A stretch of DNA of 10,658 nucleotides from Candidatus Aquidulcis frankliniae (GCA_009925905.1 RFPZ01000044.1:1-10658); one strand, 5' to 3'; counted from the stretch's first letter, positions 1 to 7,039 are shown. Translations and numbers: made by a program. The notes: a model not told the origin generated them from the sequence alone.

Positions 1-510
1 CGCGTGCATGACGTGCAGGAGAACAGTGACGCGGTGCGCGTCATTGATGCGGCGCTTCGTGCCACCGCTGATCAGCTCGATGACGCGATCGGACCAAATC
101 CGAATCGCGCTGATCGACCACCTCGTGCGGGCCAACGCGATCGTATTTGCGTACGTAATGTGCGGTTTGATGCGGCACATGGCGTCTACCCAGAGGAGCA
201 TCAGAAGCCGCAGCCATTCTTTGTTGACGTGGAAGTAGATGCCGATCTTGGTCCAGCGGGGCGCGGCGATGCACTCGCCGCATCCGTTGACTACAGCGAG
301 CTGGTCCGCGTCGCAGTAGAGCGTGTGGGAGCCGGCGGGCACGCAGATCTCATAGAGACACTTGCGGAGCGCATCGCCGACGCTGCCATGGAGGTCGTTG
401 CAATTAGCGGAGCGACGGTTTACGAGGTGCGCGTTCGGGTACGCAAGCCTGAGGCTGCGGTAGCGGCGCCAATCGATTGGGCGGGCGTTGAGGTTGTGCG
501 TACACCGTAG
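1..510 (+). CDS. FolP-FolB fusion, C-terminal part: end of dihydropteroate synthase plus whole dihydroneopterin aldolase domain (5' end outside window)
   Basis: The frame is open from base 1 to the TAG at 508-510. It begins with RVHDV, the conserved Arg-x-His anion-binding motif near the C-terminus of dihydropteroate synthase, followed by the usual last helix (ending about base 90). A linker of about 15 residues rich in Pro, Arg and Asn follows, then a complete FolB domain from about base 139. FolB signatures are HGVYPEE (bases 178-198), VDY with the active-site Tyr at 292-294, LIETLAE with Glu at 355-357, and the catalytic Lys of RKPEA at 445-447. FolB cleaves dihydroneopterin to 6-hydroxymethyl-dihydropterin and glycolaldehyde; FolP joins the pyrophosphorylated pterin to p-aminobenzoate. 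Both act in the cytoplasm in folate synthesis. No in-frame ATG, GTG or TTG with a ribosome site precedes the FolB domain; the nearest GTG, at 160, would cut off its first strand. I therefore read one fused protein rather than two genes. The start lies upstream of the window. Confidence 0.85.
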   Translation, partial: RVHDVQENSDAVRVIDAALRATADQLDDAIGPNPNRADRPPRAGQRDRICVRNVRFDAAHGVYPEEHQKPQPFFVDVEVDADLGPAGRGDALAASVDYSELVRVAVERVGAGGHADLIETLAERIADAAMEVVAISGATVYEVRVRVRKPEAAVAAPIDWAGVEVVRTP

Positions 511-528
511 TACACGCGCCGCGAGAAA
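511..528. other. 18-base convergent intergenic spacer
   Basis: This lies between the stop of the folate gene (+) and the stop of htrA (-). I see no hairpin followed by a T run on either strand, so no intrinsic terminator can be supported here. Termination may be Rho-dependent or lie inside the opposite gene. Confidence 0.6.
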
Positions 529-1767
529 TTATTCGTTCGGGCGGATTCCCAACTCTAGGGTGATCGTGATAGAAGATCCGTCTCGTAGCACTGTCAGTGT
601 GATCGTCGTACCAGGTGCGTACTGCACGAGGAGATCCTGAAGTGGATGAGCCTCATCAATCGCCGTCTCATTAACGGCGGTGATGATGTCTCCGCTCCTT
701 AGCCCAGCGGCCTCAGCTGGGCTGCCAGAAATGATCGGCGACGTCGTGCCATCAGCGATGATCCAAGCACCAGCACTTACCGAAAGATCGTTCTCTTTGG
801 CGATACGTAGGTCGAGTGCTGTGTAGCGGATGCCAATCCACGGCCGCGAAAGTGGAACTCCTGCGAGCGCCTGCTCAAGGATTGGACGAGCAATATCGAT
901 CGGAATTGCAAAGCCAATACCAGCACCCTCAGTGGAAATTGCAGTGTTGATGCCGATCACAGCACCGCTGGAGTCAACGAGTGCACCACCAGAGTTTCCG
1001 GGGTTGATCGCAGCGTCGGTTTGAATGAGGCCGTTGATGGATCCACTCTCTGTGGTGATGTCGCGACCAAGTGCCGAAACAATGCCAGCGGTGACGGAGT
1101 TGGTATAGACACCTAGTGGTGAGCCGATCGCGATTGCAGTCTGTCCAACCTTGATCCCACTCGAGCGCCCGAGGGTTGCTGTTGGTAGGCCAGCAGCGTC
1201 AATCTTTACCACTGCAAGGTCGGTAAGGGTGTCAATCCCGTACACCGTTCCTGAAAAATCACGGCCATCCTTAAGGTGCACAACGATTGAGGTTTCATCA
1301 GCGATGACGTGCTTATTGGTCACGATCCAGCCATCAGCTGAGTAGATCACTCCGGAGCCGATGCCATCACCATCAGATGTTGTCACCTCAAGGGTGACAA
1401 TGGCTGGTGATACGCGCTCGGCGACAGCGACAATCGCTGATTGCTCGGAGACCAGCGTCTGTCGAATTTGCGTGGTGATGTCGCCACCCGAGAGCCCATC
1501 AAGCAGCAGAATAGTTGCCGCTGCCCCGCCGCCTGCTCCAAAGAGCAACGAGAGGGCAAGCATGGCGGCGATAGCGCCGCGACTCAGCGAACCGGATCCT
1601 GCGCGCAGTGAGTTGCGTGCTGCCTGCAGCGGGCCACTCTCGCGGGTGATCCACGAGGTTGGTCCGCTGGCTGGCTCTGGCTCAAACCGAAGAGGTGAAC
1701 GCCGCTTGGTGGGACTCTTCACAACTCGCTTTGGGGCTGCAGGCGTGCGCTTTGCTTTCTCAACCAC
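529..1767 (-). CDS. HtrA/DegP-like membrane-anchored serine protease with one PDZ domain
   Basis: The protein has 412 residues. Residues 1-60 form a basic, Pro/Lys/Arg-rich cytoplasmic tail. One hydrophobic segment at about 64-90 is an uncleaved anchor and is followed by a trypsin-like domain (about 112-303) and a single PDZ domain (about 308-408). The catalytic triad is intact: His153 in TNKHVI, Asp183 in LTDLAVVKI and Ser259 in GNSGGAL. HtrA proteases degrade or refold misfolded proteins outside the membrane; the PDZ domain binds exposed C-termini and tunes activity. The GTG start at 1765-1767 is preceded by AAGGAG at a 7-base spacing and overlaps the kinase stop by 8 bases, so translation is probably coupled. 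The upstream response regulator and kinase suggest that envelope stress controls it, as for PepD under MprAB in mycobacteria. The family assignment is firm; substrates are unknown. The symbols htrA, degP or pepD would all be by analogy only. Confidence 0.95.
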   Translation of the reverse strand: MVEKAKRTPAAPKRVVKSPTKRRSPLRFEPEPASGPTSWITRESGPLQAARNSLRAGSGSLSRGAIAAMLALSLLFGAGGGAAATILLLDGLSGGDITTQIRQTLVSEQSAIVAVAERVSPAIVTLEVTTSDGDGIGSGVIYSADGWIVTNKHVIADETSIVVHLKDGRDFSGTVYGIDTLTDLAVVKIDAAGLPTATLGRSSGIKVGQTAIAIGSPLGVYTNSVTAGIVSALGRDITTESGSINGLIQTDAAINPGNSGGALVDSSGAVIGINTAISTEGAGIGFAIPIDIARPILEQALAGVPLSRPWIGIRYTALDLRIAKENDLSVSAGAWIIADGTTSPIISGSPAEAAGLRSGDIITAVNETAIDEAHPLQDLLVQYAPGTTITLTVLRDGSSITITLELGIRPNE

Positions 1768-3484
1768 GTGGCTTCTCCTTCGGTACGTCGTCGCTCTGCG
1801 GTGCCGCGCTCAATGAGGCGGGCATCTCGCTCACCGTAGAGGATGGCGGATCAGCACGTAGGACGCGGCGAAGGCGAAGTGAAGTTTTCGCAACCTCACC
1901 CAATAGCGCTGCGGCTCGTCGGCCGAAGCTCACGAGGGTGGCTGGACCTGCCGGAGCGACGGGGGCCTCGGGGAGTTCGTCGCCCAGCGCCTCAGGATCG
2001 GCTGGGAAGGTTAGGGCGAAGCTCGTCCCCTCGCCCGGGAGGCTCTCGACCACGATTCGACCGGCATGCATGTCCACGATGGATTTCACGATCGCCAGGC
2101 CGAGGCCGGAGCCTGTGGCGCGAGCAGCACGATTTGCGGCCGCAAGCCCTTCGGTGCCGCGGTAGAAGCGATCAAAGATGCGTGGCAGCTCGTCCGATGA
2201 GATTCCGACGCCAGTGTCGCGAACCGTCACCGTTGCAGCCCCAGTAGCGAGGAGCTGCACCGAGACGAGTACGCTGCCCCCCCGCGCGGTGAATTTCAGC
2301 GCGTTGGCAACAAGGTTGGCAACCGCTTGCCCAACGAGCGCCGCGTCATGTCGAACCAGCACCTTGCGCGTCGGCATGCGCTCATCTACAGCGACACCAG
2401 CACGACGTGCTCCTGCGGCCGCCTGCTCAACCGCTGCCCGCACGCTTGATCGCATATCGGCCATCATGAAGACAGGGCGAGCAATCCCTGCATCAAATCG
2501 CGAGAGTTCAAGAATGTTTGATGTCAACGAATCCATGCGCTCGAGCTGTCGCCCCGCCTCGACGAAGAGCTTCTTCCTTGTTGCTTCATCGGTTCCTTCG
2601 TCCTGAAGTAAATCAACGAATGCACGCAGGGCTGCAAGCGGAGTGCGCAGCTCGTGTGAGACATCAGCAAGATGCTCTTGCCCCCGGTCTCGCTCACGGC
2701 GCAATGCTTGCATTGAACCTTGCAGCCTCTCTGCCATCAGATTGAACTGATCAAGTAGTGCCACCATCTCGTCATTTGCCGCTACGTCTAATCCTGTCGG
2801 GACTCGCGCAGATAGATCACCATCACTAATTGCTGTTGCCGTTTCCGAGAGAAGTTGAACCGGCTTTGCAAATCGTGTTGCTGCAAACGTGGAGACAATG
2901 ATGGCCGCAATCATTGCGAGAATTCCTACGAAGGTAATCGTTCCAGTGATTCCCGCGAGGCGCCAGGCACGCGTCGTGAGCGGCGAGATGAGGGTGACCT
3001 CAATGCTAATTGAAGATGGTGCGCCGCCGATGATGACGACATTCGGCTCCAGCAAGATCGAGTCACGCGCCTCACCAGGTTCGAGCACAGCACCCTCAGA
3101 GCTAATCAGGAACTCTGAATCCGCTGCTGGAGAGAAGAACTCCTTATCTGGGTTCCATGTGCCGAATCGAACACGAACGTCGGCACGAGCGATGTCGAGT
3201 GCGAGTTGCTGCAACTCTGGGTCCTGCAACAAAAAGCGCTCACGGACCTCTCCATTGAGCTCACCATTGCTGTCGAGAATACTTTTTGTACCTGCGACGC
3301 TTTGCGCAAGGCTCCGCACCGCGCTGGAGACAGCGGCGGTTCGCGCTGTCTGTGCCGCACGCTCCTGAATTTCAAATTCATGCGACACGCGATCAATGAC
3401 GAGGTAGCCAGAGAGGGCAAGTGAGATCGCGACAACCCCAAGGAAGGCGATGGTGAGACGTGCGCGCAGCCCTCGGGGCGGCAC
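1760..3484 (-). CDS. Two-component sensor histidine kinase (HAMP, HisKA, HATPase_c) with long C-terminal tail
   Basis: The protein has 574 residues from a GTG start. Transmembrane segment 1 (about 11-30) and segment 2 (about 178-201) enclose an extracytoplasmic region of about 145 residues that I do not recognise. A HAMP domain follows (about 201-255), then the dimerisation domain with the phospho-acceptor His277 in SHELRTPL. The ATPase domain has its N box at Asn390/Asn394, DTGVG at 423-427 and GSGLGLAIV at 458-466. These kinases autophosphorylate on His and pass the phosphate to a regulator, here surely the gene upstream. After about residue 495 comes an extra tail of about 80 residues, rich in Ala/Pro with a basic stretch, which typical kinases of this class lack. 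The start is uncertain: the GTG has only GGA directly before it and no spaced Shine-Dalgarno sequence. It lies 26 bases after the regulator's stop, so it may rely on coupling. The 3' end overlaps htrA by 8 bases. Confidence 0.93.
   Translation of the reverse strand: MPPRGLRARLTIAFLGVVAISLALSGYLVIDRVSHEFEIQERAAQTARTAAVSSAVRSLAQSVAGTKSILDSNGELNGEVRERFLLQDPELQQLALDIARADVRVRFGTWNPDKEFFSPAADSEFLISSEGAVLEPGEARDSILLEPNVVIIGGAPSSISIEVTLISPLTTRAWRLAGITGTITFVGILAMIAAIIVSTFAATRFAKPVQLLSETATAISDGDLSARVPTGLDVAANDEMVALLDQFNLMAERLQGSMQALRRERDRGQEHLADVSHELRTPLAALRAFVDLLQDEGTDEATRKKLFVEAGRQLERMDSLTSNILELSRFDAGIARPVFMMADMRSSVRAAVEQAAAGARRAGVAVDERMPTRKVLVRHDAALVGQAVANLVANALKFTARGGSVLVSVQLLATGAATVTVRDTGVGISSDELPRIFDRFYRGTEGLAAANRAARATGSGLGLAIVKSIVDMHAGRIVVESLPGEGTSFALTFPADPEALGDELPEAPVAPAGPATLVSFGRRAAALLGEVAKTSLRLRRVLRADPPSSTVSEMPASLSAAPQSDDVPKEKPRG
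1775..1780 (-). promoter_or_regulatory. Ribosome binding site of the htrA-like gene
   Basis: AAGGAG on the minus strand ends 7 bases before the GTG start at 1767. It lies inside the last codons of the kinase gene. It supports the GTG start and allows efficient re-initiation at the 8-base overlap. Confidence 0.7.
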
Positions 3485-3510
3485 TCCGTACAGGGAGTCA
3501 ATGAGCGGGC

Positions 3511-4239
3511 TCAGGCGCCGCTCCGTTCACCACGGTCACTTCGGTCAGAGAAACTGTATCCCACCCCGCGAACGGTCAGCACAAATCGTGGCTTGTTCGG
3601 ATCGGGTTCAACTTTGTCGCGTAGGTGGCTGACGTGCACGTTGATCGTCTTCTCGTCGCCCGCAATCGCCGCGTCGTAGTCGCGGACACGTTCAAGAAGA
3701 TCACGTCGGCCGAAGACGCGCCCGGGCTTCTCGGCAAGGATGCGCAAGATCTCGAATTCTGTTGGGGTAAGGGTGATGCGCGTTCCACCGCGGGTGACCT
3801 TGCGTCGCTCCAGGTCAATCACAAGATCTTCAGCGCGGATCACGCGACCACCCATCGCATCGGCGAGATCTCCGTAGGCGCGACGCAGTTGCGACTTCAC
3901 TCGGGTGAGAAGCTCGCGAACTCGGAACGGCTTCGTCATGTAATCGTCGGCCCCAAGCTCCAGGCCAAGGATGGTGTCAACCTCCTCGTCGCGGGCGGTG
4001 AGGATGATGACGGGGGCCTTCGAACCCCCCGCTCGGAGACGGCGAAGGAGCTCGAAGCCATCAATTCCAGGGAGGCGTACGTCAAGGATGAGGAGGTCAG
4101 GGGCCTGTTTCATGCCGATCTCAAGACCCTTATCACCGGTCGCTGCCATGAGTGGCAGGTACCCCTCGCCCTTCAGCGCCACCTCAAGGGCGAGCGCGAC
4201 GGCTGGATCGTCTTCAACAACAAGGATCGTGGCTGCCAT
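3511..4239 (-). CDS. OmpR/PhoB-family response regulator
   Basis: The protein has 242 residues, usual for the family. The receiver domain (about 3-118) has the acidic pocket Glu9-Asp10-Asp11, phospho-acceptor Asp53 in ILDVRLPG, Thr81 and Lys103 in the TKPF motif. The winged helix-turn-helix (about 135-232) has the typical TPTEFEILRIL start, INVHVSHLRDKVE recognition helix region and VRGVGYSF C-terminal wing. Phosphorylation by the kinase encoded next should allow it to bind direct repeats in target promoters, very likely including its own and so the htrA-like gene at the end of the cluster. The ATG at 4237-4239 has no well-placed ribosome site. An AGGGG lies about 14 bases upstream, which is too far, and a TAGCAT hexamer ends 6 bases before the ATG, consistent with a leaderless transcript. 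The order regulator-kinase-HtrA resembles mprA-mprB-pepD and other envelope-stress clusters; orthology is inferred, not shown. Confidence 0.95.
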   Translation of the reverse strand: MAATILVVEDDPAVALALEVALKGEGYLPLMAATGDKGLEIGMKQAPDLLILDVRLPGIDGFELLRRLRAGGSKAPVIILTARDEEVDTILGLELGADDYMTKPFRVRELLTRVKSQLRRAYGDLADAMGGRVIRAEDLVIDLERRKVTRGGTRITLTPTEFEILRILAEKPGRVFGRRDLLERVRDYDAAIAGDEKTINVHVSHLRDKVEPDPNKPRFVLTVRGVGYSFSDRSDRGERSGA

Positions 4240-4245
4240 GCGCCG

Positions 4246-4251
4246 ATGCTA
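4246..4251 (-). promoter_or_regulatory. Possible -10 element of the response regulator cluster
   Basis: TAGCAT (TANNNT pattern) on the minus strand ends 6 bases before the regulator ATG. A start of transcription at the usual distance would fall on or next to the start codon, giving a leaderless mRNA. No convincing -35 element lies 16-18 bases upstream. Visual inspection only; such hexamers occur by chance. Confidence 0.3.
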
Positions 4252-4266
4252 CACCCCTGACGCGGC

Positions 4267-4272
4267 TATCCT
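4267..4272 (+). promoter_or_regulatory. Possible -10 element of the malic enzyme-pnt operon
   Basis: TATCCT lies 9 bases before the ATG at 4282. Transcription would start at or just before the A of the start codon, so the message could be leaderless. This would explain why no ribosome site is visible. No recognisable -35 box at the right distance. If translation instead starts at the second ATG (4309), the leader would be about 27 bases. Confidence 0.3.
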
Positions 4273-4281
4273 TCGCCTCGT

Positions 4282-5901
4282 ATGAGCACGCCAAGCGCCC
4301 CCCAGGTCATGAACGGCAACCTAACGCCCGCAGCCACCCTCGCGGTGAAGGAGCGAGGCAAGGCTCTGCTCAGCCGGCCCACCCTGAATAAGGACACCGC
4401 GTTTAGTCGTGAGGAGCGACGCCTCCTAGGCCTCGACGGCCTCCTCCCAGCCTCGATCCTGACCCTTGAGGAGCAGGTCGCCGTTGAGCTGGTCAAGATT
4501 CGCCGGAAGCAGGACCCACTCGAGCGCTACATCGGACTGGCTGCACTGCAAGATCGCAACGAGACGCTCTTCTACCGCCTCCTCGTTGAGAACGTCGAAG
4601 AGTTCCTGCCGATCGTCTACGGCGGCGCCGAGATTCGCCTGATCGTAGTGACTGACAACGAGCGAATCCTCGGCCTCGGTGACCTCGGTGTTGGCGGCAT
4701 GGGCATTCCGATCGGCAAACTCTCCCTCTACACCGCTGCGGCAGGTATTCAGCCTTCGTGGGCACTCCCTGTGTCGCTTGATGTTGGCACCGATAACAGC
4801 GAGTTACTTGCCGATCCAAACTACCTTGGACGCCGAACACCGAGACTTCGCGGCGCCGAGTACGACGCATTTGTCGAAAGCTTTGTGCACGGTGTTCAGG
4901 CTGCATTTCCTGGCTGCGTCATTCAATGGGAAGATTTCAAGCAGCAGAATGCGATCCGTATTCTAGAGCGCTATCGCAACAACGTCCCTTCGTTTAATGA
5001 CGATATTCAAGGGACTGGTGCCGTTGCTCTTGCCGGTGTCATTGCAGCGATCGTTGCAGGTGGCGGTTCAGGTACAGGCAAGATAGAAGATCAGCGAATC
5101 CTCTTCTACGGCGCTGGTGCTGCAACACTCGGCATTGCACGACTCTTGCGTCGCACGTTGGCTGCCGGTGGGCTACAGGGAACCGCACTTGATACCGCGA
5201 TCATCGCCCTTGACTCAAAGGGCGTGGTGCATAACGGTCGCGCTGAGTTGGGTGATGGGAAGAGCGAACTTGCGCTCAGCGAGGGAGCAGTTTCGGCACT
5301 CGGCCTGGGTCAACTGTTGAATGCTGGGCTCACCGAAGTGATCCAACAGGTGAAGCCAACGATCTTGATTGGCACGAGTGGTCAAGCTGGAGCATTCACT
5401 GAACCGGCGGTTCGCGCTATGGCGGCGTCCGCGACCGCGCCGCTGATCTGGCCACTCTCAAACCCGACCTCCTGTGCCGAGGCGACGCCGAGCGACATCT
5501 TCGCGTGGAGCGATGGTCGTGCCGTTGTAGCAACTGGCTCGCCGTTTGAGCCAGTCGTAGTACATGGGGCATCGCGAACGATTAGCCAAGCAAACAATGT
5601 TTATATCTTTCCTGGGGTTGGCTTGGCAGCAATTGCTGGGAAGCTCAAGTCCATTCCCGATGAGGCGTTCATCGTTGCGGCAACAACCCTTGCCGCGCTG
5701 ACTGCCCAGAGTGCACCTGCTGGCGGGGCGCTCTATCCACCCCTTGCAAACCTGCGCTCCATGAGCCGCGCGATCGCCATTGCCGTGATCGAGGCGGGTG
5801 CAGCGGCGGGCTGGGCATCTGCCGCCGATGGGGCGCGTGCCGCCGAACTCGTTGATGGGGCGATGTGGAGCCCGAACTACCGCGCCTACGTTCCCGCCTA
5901 A
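4282..5901 (+). CDS. NAD(P)-dependent malic enzyme (large ME family) with an internal deletion near the active site
   Basis: The protein has 539 residues. It catalyses oxidative decarboxylation of malate to pyruvate and CO2 with NAD(P)H in the cytoplasm. Landmarks in order: LNKDTAFSREER and GLLP (35-55); IVY with the catalytic Tyr at 113; Arg128 in NERILGLGD; GMGIPIGKL with catalytic Lys146; metal ligands Glu217/Asp218 in WEDF and Asp241 in FNDDIQGT; Rossmann GAGAATLGIA (277-286); LSNPTS (392-397); QANNVYIFPG (436-445). Large malic enzymes have 53 residues between the Tyr and the Arg (human ME2 112-165, E. coli MaeA alike, recalled from memory). Here there are 15, so about 38 residues beginning TPTVG are absent, in frame. 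Whether it is active is open. NAD or NADP preference cannot be read reliably. The ATG at 4282 was chosen for its TATCCT upstream; ATG 4309 is an alternative. The gene leads the transhydrogenase operon, 25 bases before pntAA. Confidence 0.9.
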   Translation: MSTPSAPQVMNGNLTPAATLAVKERGKALLSRPTLNKDTAFSREERRLLGLDGLLPASILTLEEQVAVELVKIRRKQDPLERYIGLAALQDRNETLFYRLLVENVEEFLPIVYGGAEIRLIVVTDNERILGLGDLGVGGMGIPIGKLSLYTAAAGIQPSWALPVSLDVGTDNSELLADPNYLGRRTPRLRGAEYDAFVESFVHGVQAAFPGCVIQWEDFKQQNAIRILERYRNNVPSFNDDIQGTGAVALAGVIAAIVAGGGSGTGKIEDQRILFYGAGAATLGIARLLRRTLAAGGLQGTALDTAIIALDSKGVVHNGRAELGDGKSELALSEGAVSALGLGQLLNAGLTEVIQQVKPTILIGTSGQAGAFTEPAVRAMAASATAPLIWPLSNPTSCAEATPSDIFAWSDGRAVVATGSPFEPVVVHGASRTISQANNVYIFPGVGLAAIAGKLKSIPDEAFIVAATTLAALTAQSAPAGGALYPPLANLRSMSRAIAIAVIEAGAAAGWASAADGARAAELVDGAMWSPNYRAYVPA

Positions 5902-5916
5902 ACTAGTACGAGCGAT

Positions 5917-5924
5917 AGGAGGAG
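5917..5924 (+). promoter_or_regulatory. Strong ribosome binding site of pntAA
   Basis: AGGAGGAG lies in the 25-base gap after the malic enzyme stop, its last base 2 bases before the ATG at 5927. It decides the start of pntAA: the frame stays open upstream to a GTG at 5798, but that part lies inside the malic enzyme gene, and the conserved MRIGVLRET opening begins at this ATG. Confidence 0.85.
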
Positions 5925-5926
5925 TC

Positions 5927-7039
5927 ATGCGAATCGGCGTCTTGCGCGAAACCGTTCCAGGCGAGCGACGCGTTGCCCTCGTTCCAGATGCCGTCGCCAA
6001 ACTCGTAACGGCAGGCCATCAGATTACGGTTCAGCGAGGCGCTGGCGAATCTGCCGGGTTCCCTGATGCTGCCTATGAGAAGGCAGGCGCGACCCTTGCC
6101 GCTGATGCCGCAACACTCTGTGGAGGCAACCCTGAGATCGTTGTAAAGGTGCGCAAGCCGAGCAACGCCGAGGCGGCGCTGCTTCCGAAGGGCTCCACCC
6201 TTGTTGCTCTCTTGACCCCTGGCGCTAACGACGATCTCATCCCTGCGCTGAAGGATCGTGGCCTTTCCGCTCTCGCGCTGGAGCTCGTACCTCGCATCAG
6301 CCGCGCGCAGTCGATGGACGTGCTCTCCTCGCAGAGCGGCGTGGCTGGCTATAAGGCGGTGTTGATTGGTGCAAGTGCGCTCGACAAGTTCCTGCCGATG
6401 TTGACCACGGCAGCCGGGAGCATCGCCCCGGCGAAGACCTTTGTGCTTGGCGCCGGAGTAGCTGGCCTCCAAGCCATTGCTACGGCGCGTCGCCTCGGCG
6501 CAGTCGTGAGCGCCTTCGACGTTCGATCCGCCGCTGGCGAGCAGGTGCGCTCGCTCGGCGCTCAGTTTATTGAGCCTGCAGCAAAGGCCGAAGGGGCTGG
6601 CGGCTACGCCCGCGCACAGACCGAAGACGAGGCGGCGCAGAACGCCGCGATCATCGCCGACCACATCAAGGGCCAAGACTTGGTGCTCACAACGGCACTG
6701 ATCCCTGGGCGCAAAGCGCCGATCCTGGTGACTGATGCGATGCTTGCCACCATGCGACCAGGATCTGTGGTGCTTGATCTCGCCGCCGAATCGGGTGGCA
6801 ACGTCGAAGGTTCCGTTCCGGGCGAGACCGTCGTGCGTCACGGCGTGCAGCTGATCGGCGTGGCCAACATCGCTGCATCGGTTCCACTCCACGCGAGCCA
6901 AATGTTCTCTACCAACGTGCGCACTCTTTTGACACATCTGAGCGGCGAGAATGGTGCACTCAATGTCAACGCCGCTGACGAGATCACGGGTCCAATGCTC
7001 GTGATGCATAACGGTGCCGTTCCGGTGAAGGCGTCATGA
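5927..7039 (+). CDS. pntAA: Proton-translocating NAD(P) transhydrogenase, subunit alpha 1 (soluble NAD(H)-binding domain I)
   Basis: The protein has 370 residues and starts MRIGVLRET, the standard opening of the alpha subunit. It belongs to the alanine dehydrogenase/PNT fold. Visible motifs are ELVPRISRAQSMDVLSSQ (119-136), whose Arg, Gln, Asp and Ser contact the nicotinamide; the NAD-binding GAGVAGLQAIATA (175-187); Asp198 at the end of the second Rossmann strand; TTALIPGRKAP (255-265); and DLAAESGGN (284-292). Domain I binds NADH and passes hydride to NADP+ on domain III. The chain stops after domain I, so this is the three-subunit type known from Rhodospirillum rubrum, not the fused E. coli PntA. 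The ATG is set by the AGGAGGAG site. The stop overlaps the pntAB start in an ATGA, which points to coupled translation. Adjacent malic enzyme supplies reduced cofactor. Confidence 0.96.
   Translation: MRIGVLRETVPGERRVALVPDAVAKLVTAGHQITVQRGAGESAGFPDAAYEKAGATLAADAATLCGGNPEIVVKVRKPSNAEAALLPKGSTLVALLTPGANDDLIPALKDRGLSALALELVPRISRAQSMDVLSSQSGVAGYKAVLIGASALDKFLPMLTTAAGSIAPAKTFVLGAGVAGLQAIATARRLGAVVSAFDVRSAAGEQVRSLGAQFIEPAAKAEGAGGYARAQTEDEAAQNAAIIADHIKGQDLVLTTALIPGRKAPILVTDAMLATMRPGSVVLDLAAESGGNVEGSVPGETVVRHGVQLIGVANIAASVPLHASQMFSTNVRTLLTHLSGENGALNVNAADEITGPMLVMHNGAVPVKAS

Larger units (their letters stand above)
4240..4281. promoter_or_regulatory. Divergent intergenic region between response regulator and malic enzyme
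   Basis: All promoter signals for the minus-strand stress cluster and the plus-strand malic enzyme operon must lie in these 42 bases or inside the neighbouring coding regions. It holds one TANNNT hexamer per direction and no clear ribosome site for either gene. A regulator bound here would affect both directions. I see no obvious direct repeat for an OmpR-type operator. Confidence 0.5.

Noticed and set aside
511..600. Possible intrinsic terminator between the folate gene and htrA
   Set aside because: I found no stable stem followed by a T run on either strand.
3106..3501. A 131-residue minus-strand frame starting with TTG at 3501 over the kinase N-terminus
   Set aside because: It is a shifted frame of the kinase gene. 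The kinase frame gives the expected membrane segment and sensor region; this one gives Ser/Arg/Cys-rich sequence without motifs.
3625..4260. A 211-residue open frame on the plus strand opposite the response regulator
   Set aside because: The minus-strand frame encodes a complete OmpR-type regulator with all key residues. The plus-strand product has no recognisable motif.
4600..4680. A frameshift as the cause of the short Tyr-Arg interval in malic enzyme
   Set aside because: Conserved residues on both sides are in one frame, and only about 40 bases lie between them, too few to encode the missing segment in any frame. It is a deletion relative to the family, not a frameshift.
5798..5926. Upstream extension of pntAA to a GTG at 5798
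   Set aside because: The extra 43 residues lie in a shifted frame inside the malic enzyme gene. A strong ribosome site and the conserved MRIGVLRET opening fix the start at 5927.
5903..7009. A 368-residue open frame on the minus strand opposite pntAA
   Set aside because: It is the antisense shadow of a conserved enzyme gene. Its translation is rich in Arg, His and Cys, shows no domain I recognise, and has no supporting ribosome site.
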